DNA of 64,000 nucleotides, taken from Niveibacterium microcysteis. Lineage in GTDB: Bacteria; Pseudomonadota; Gammaproteobacteria; Burkholderiales; Rhodocyclaceae. The position numbers were made by a program, and so were the translations under genes. The notes below the pieces were generated by a model. The model saw only the letters and a list, made by a program, of their open reading frames with translations, was not told the origin of the DNA and did not search any database. The stretch is taken from positions 2,418,001 to 2,482,000 of the forward strand of contig NZ_CP071060.1 of NCBI RefSeq assembly GCF_017161445.1, in the 5' to 3' direction. Within the stretch, counting starts at the first letter, position 1; every line of letters starts with the position of its first letter. Below are positions 62,973-64,000 of this stretch, one piece after another.

Positions 62973-64000
62973 TTGGCCGTCATGTCGGGATCCACTGAAG
63001 CCCATTACATCCACCCTGACCAGTTGCGGATCGGGCTCTACATTCATCTCGACCTGTCGTGGATGGATCACCCGTTCTCGTTCTCGTCCTTCAAGATCCG
63101 CAACGACGGCCAGATCGCCCAGCTGCGCGCCCTGAAGCTTCCGCGTATCCGTTACTCACCGGAACGAAGCGATGCCGAGCCGGCACCGCTTCCGACTGCA
63201 ACGCCAAGCCCAGAGGTGAGCACGGAAATGCCGGAGCCAGCAGTCGAAGCGGTAGCACCCGCCAGCACCGTAGAGGAAGACCCCGCAATTCAGGCCAAGC
63301 GCGATCGCGCTGCGCGCCTCAAGGCGAGGCGGGATCTGTTCGCGCGCTGCGAGCGCGATTTCATGCGCGCTACGCACACGGTCAAACTCGTCGCGCAGAA
63401 CGTCATCAACAAGCCAGAGTGGGCGAAGGAAGAGACCACGGTGCTTGTCGGCTCGCTGGTCGACAAGCTCCTGGTCGATGGCGACATGGCCGTCAACCTG
63501 ATGGCGGATCGAATTGGCGGCGAGGACGTCTACGTCCATTCGCTGAATGTGGCCGTGCTCTCGCTGATGCTCGCGCGTGAGCAAGGCATGGGGCGCGAAG
63601 AACTGGTTTCTCTCGGCCTTGGCGCGTTCTTTCACGACATCGGCAAGCTCGATGTGCCGCCCAAGGTGCTCCTCAAGCAGGAGCCGCTGACCCACGCGGA
63701 AAACCTGTTGCTGCGCGAACACGTAGTGTTCGGCAGCAAGATTGGCGCCCGGATCGGTTTGACGCCGGAGGTGCTCTCCGTCGTCGCGCAGCATCACGAA
63801 CATGTCGATGGCAGCGGTTATCCGCGCGGCGTGACCGGCGAACGCATCACTCTGCTGGCGAAGGTCGTCGCGATCGCCAACACCTATGACAACCTCTGCA
63901 ACCCGGCGAACCCGCAGCGGGCGATGACGCCTCACGAGGCGCTGGCGTTGATGTACGCGCAGTACCGGAATCGTTTTGAAGCCGCGCCGCTCAACACCTT
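62973..64000 (+). CDS. HD-GYP phosphodiesterase, DUF3391 type (3' end beyond window)
   Basis: The reading frame is open to the window end. An N-terminal DUF3391 region (HPDQLRIGLYIHLDLSWMDH, FKIRNDGQIAQL) is followed by a Pro/Ala/Glu-rich linker (about 65-105). A central HD-GYP domain follows with VHSLNVAVLSLMLA, FFHDIGKLDVPPKVL, and HHEHVDGSGYPRGV, and then IANTYDNLCN. These are the residues that bind the metal centre and c-di-GMP. AGGAGG lies 5 bases before TTG 62973; the ATG at 62982 is a safer alternative start. The domain appears intact up to the cut. Confidence 0.92.
   Translation, partial: MAVMSGSTEAHYIHPDQLRIGLYIHLDLSWMDHPFSFSSFKIRNDGQIAQLRALKLPRIRYSPERSDAEPAPLPTATPSPEVSTEMPEPAVEAVAPASTVEEDPAIQAKRDRAARLKARRDLFARCERDFMRATHTVKLVAQNVINKPEWAKEETTVLVGSLVDKLLVDGDMAVNLMADRIGGEDVYVHSLNVAVLSLMLAREQGMGREELVSLGLGAFFHDIGKLDVPPKVLLKQEPLTHAENLLLREHVVFGSKIGARIGLTPEVLSVVAQHHEHVDGSGYPRGVTGERITLLAKVVAIANTYDNLCNPANPQRAMTPHEALALMYAQYRNRFEAAPLNT

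Noticed and set aside
1..64000. Mobile elements, CRISPR arrays, phage genes
   Set aside because: No transposase or integrase motifs, no regularly spaced repeats and no phage structural genes were seen in the window.

Overview
This 64 kb window is GC-rich chromosomal DNA from a betaproteobacterium. It looks most like a member of the Rhodocyclales or a close relative; that is inferred from gene content, not from a marker gene. The supporting content is a cytochrome-c type nitric oxide reductase cluster, a uric acid pathway with a membrane-bound PuuD urate hydroxylase, polyphosphate and glycogen metabolism, an electron-transfer-flavoprotein/acyl-CoA dehydrogenase operon, a RquA-like rhodoquinone gene, and monofunctional RelA. 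I found no rRNA, tRNA, CRISPR array, insertion sequence or prophage. The window reads as core and metabolic chromosome, not as an island.

Layout. Positions 0.2-7.5 kb carry purine-ring catabolism: a GntR regulator and hpxZ on the minus strand, a LysR regulator, uraD on the minus strand, then uraH-puuD-puuE-alc-allA in a tight plus-strand operon running from urate to ureidoglycolate and glyoxylate. Positions 8.1-14.3 kb carry the nitric oxide reductase operon, transcribed leftward: a 41-residue membrane peptide, norC, norB, norQ, norD. A cupin and a MarR regulator lie upstream. NorC is fused to a second cytochrome c domain. Positions 14.4-21.4 kb are loosely packed, with small proteins, an HD-GYP protein, the ABC-F protein YheS, a GNAT acetyltransferase, a ProQ/FinO protein, a cupin and a probable hemerythrin remnant.

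Positions 21.9-32 kb hold a nitronate-monooxygenase-like flavoenzyme and two fatty-acid/acyl-CoA operons (etfB-etfA-cbiM-like-acd, and acyl-CoA synthetase-enoyl-CoA hydratase-tatD). Between etfB and a divergent tetR lie two identical palindromes that are very likely the TetR operator. Positions 32-41.5 kb hold ppx followed by a four-gene Mla-type lipid transport cassette, divergent ppk with a candidate Pho box, and relA. Positions 41.5-50.6 kb hold mtfA and the glycogen operon glgP-glgB-glgX-malQ, without glgC or glgA. Positions 51-64 kb hold an attachment-family protein, ispD-ispF-thpR, an MgtC-type membrane protein, the three-gene AmmeMemoRadiSam system, a hydrolase-like protein, a CJM1_0395-type putative metalloprotease, mfd, a rquA-like gene and an HD-GYP gene cut by the window end.

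Together the genes suggest a free-living respiratory bacterium that can reduce NO, use purines as a nitrogen source, store polyphosphate and glycogen, and may make rhodoquinone for low-oxygen growth. The least understood systems are the AmmeMemoRadiSam trio, the di-heme NorC with its small membrane partner, and the cysteine-tailed flavoenzyme.
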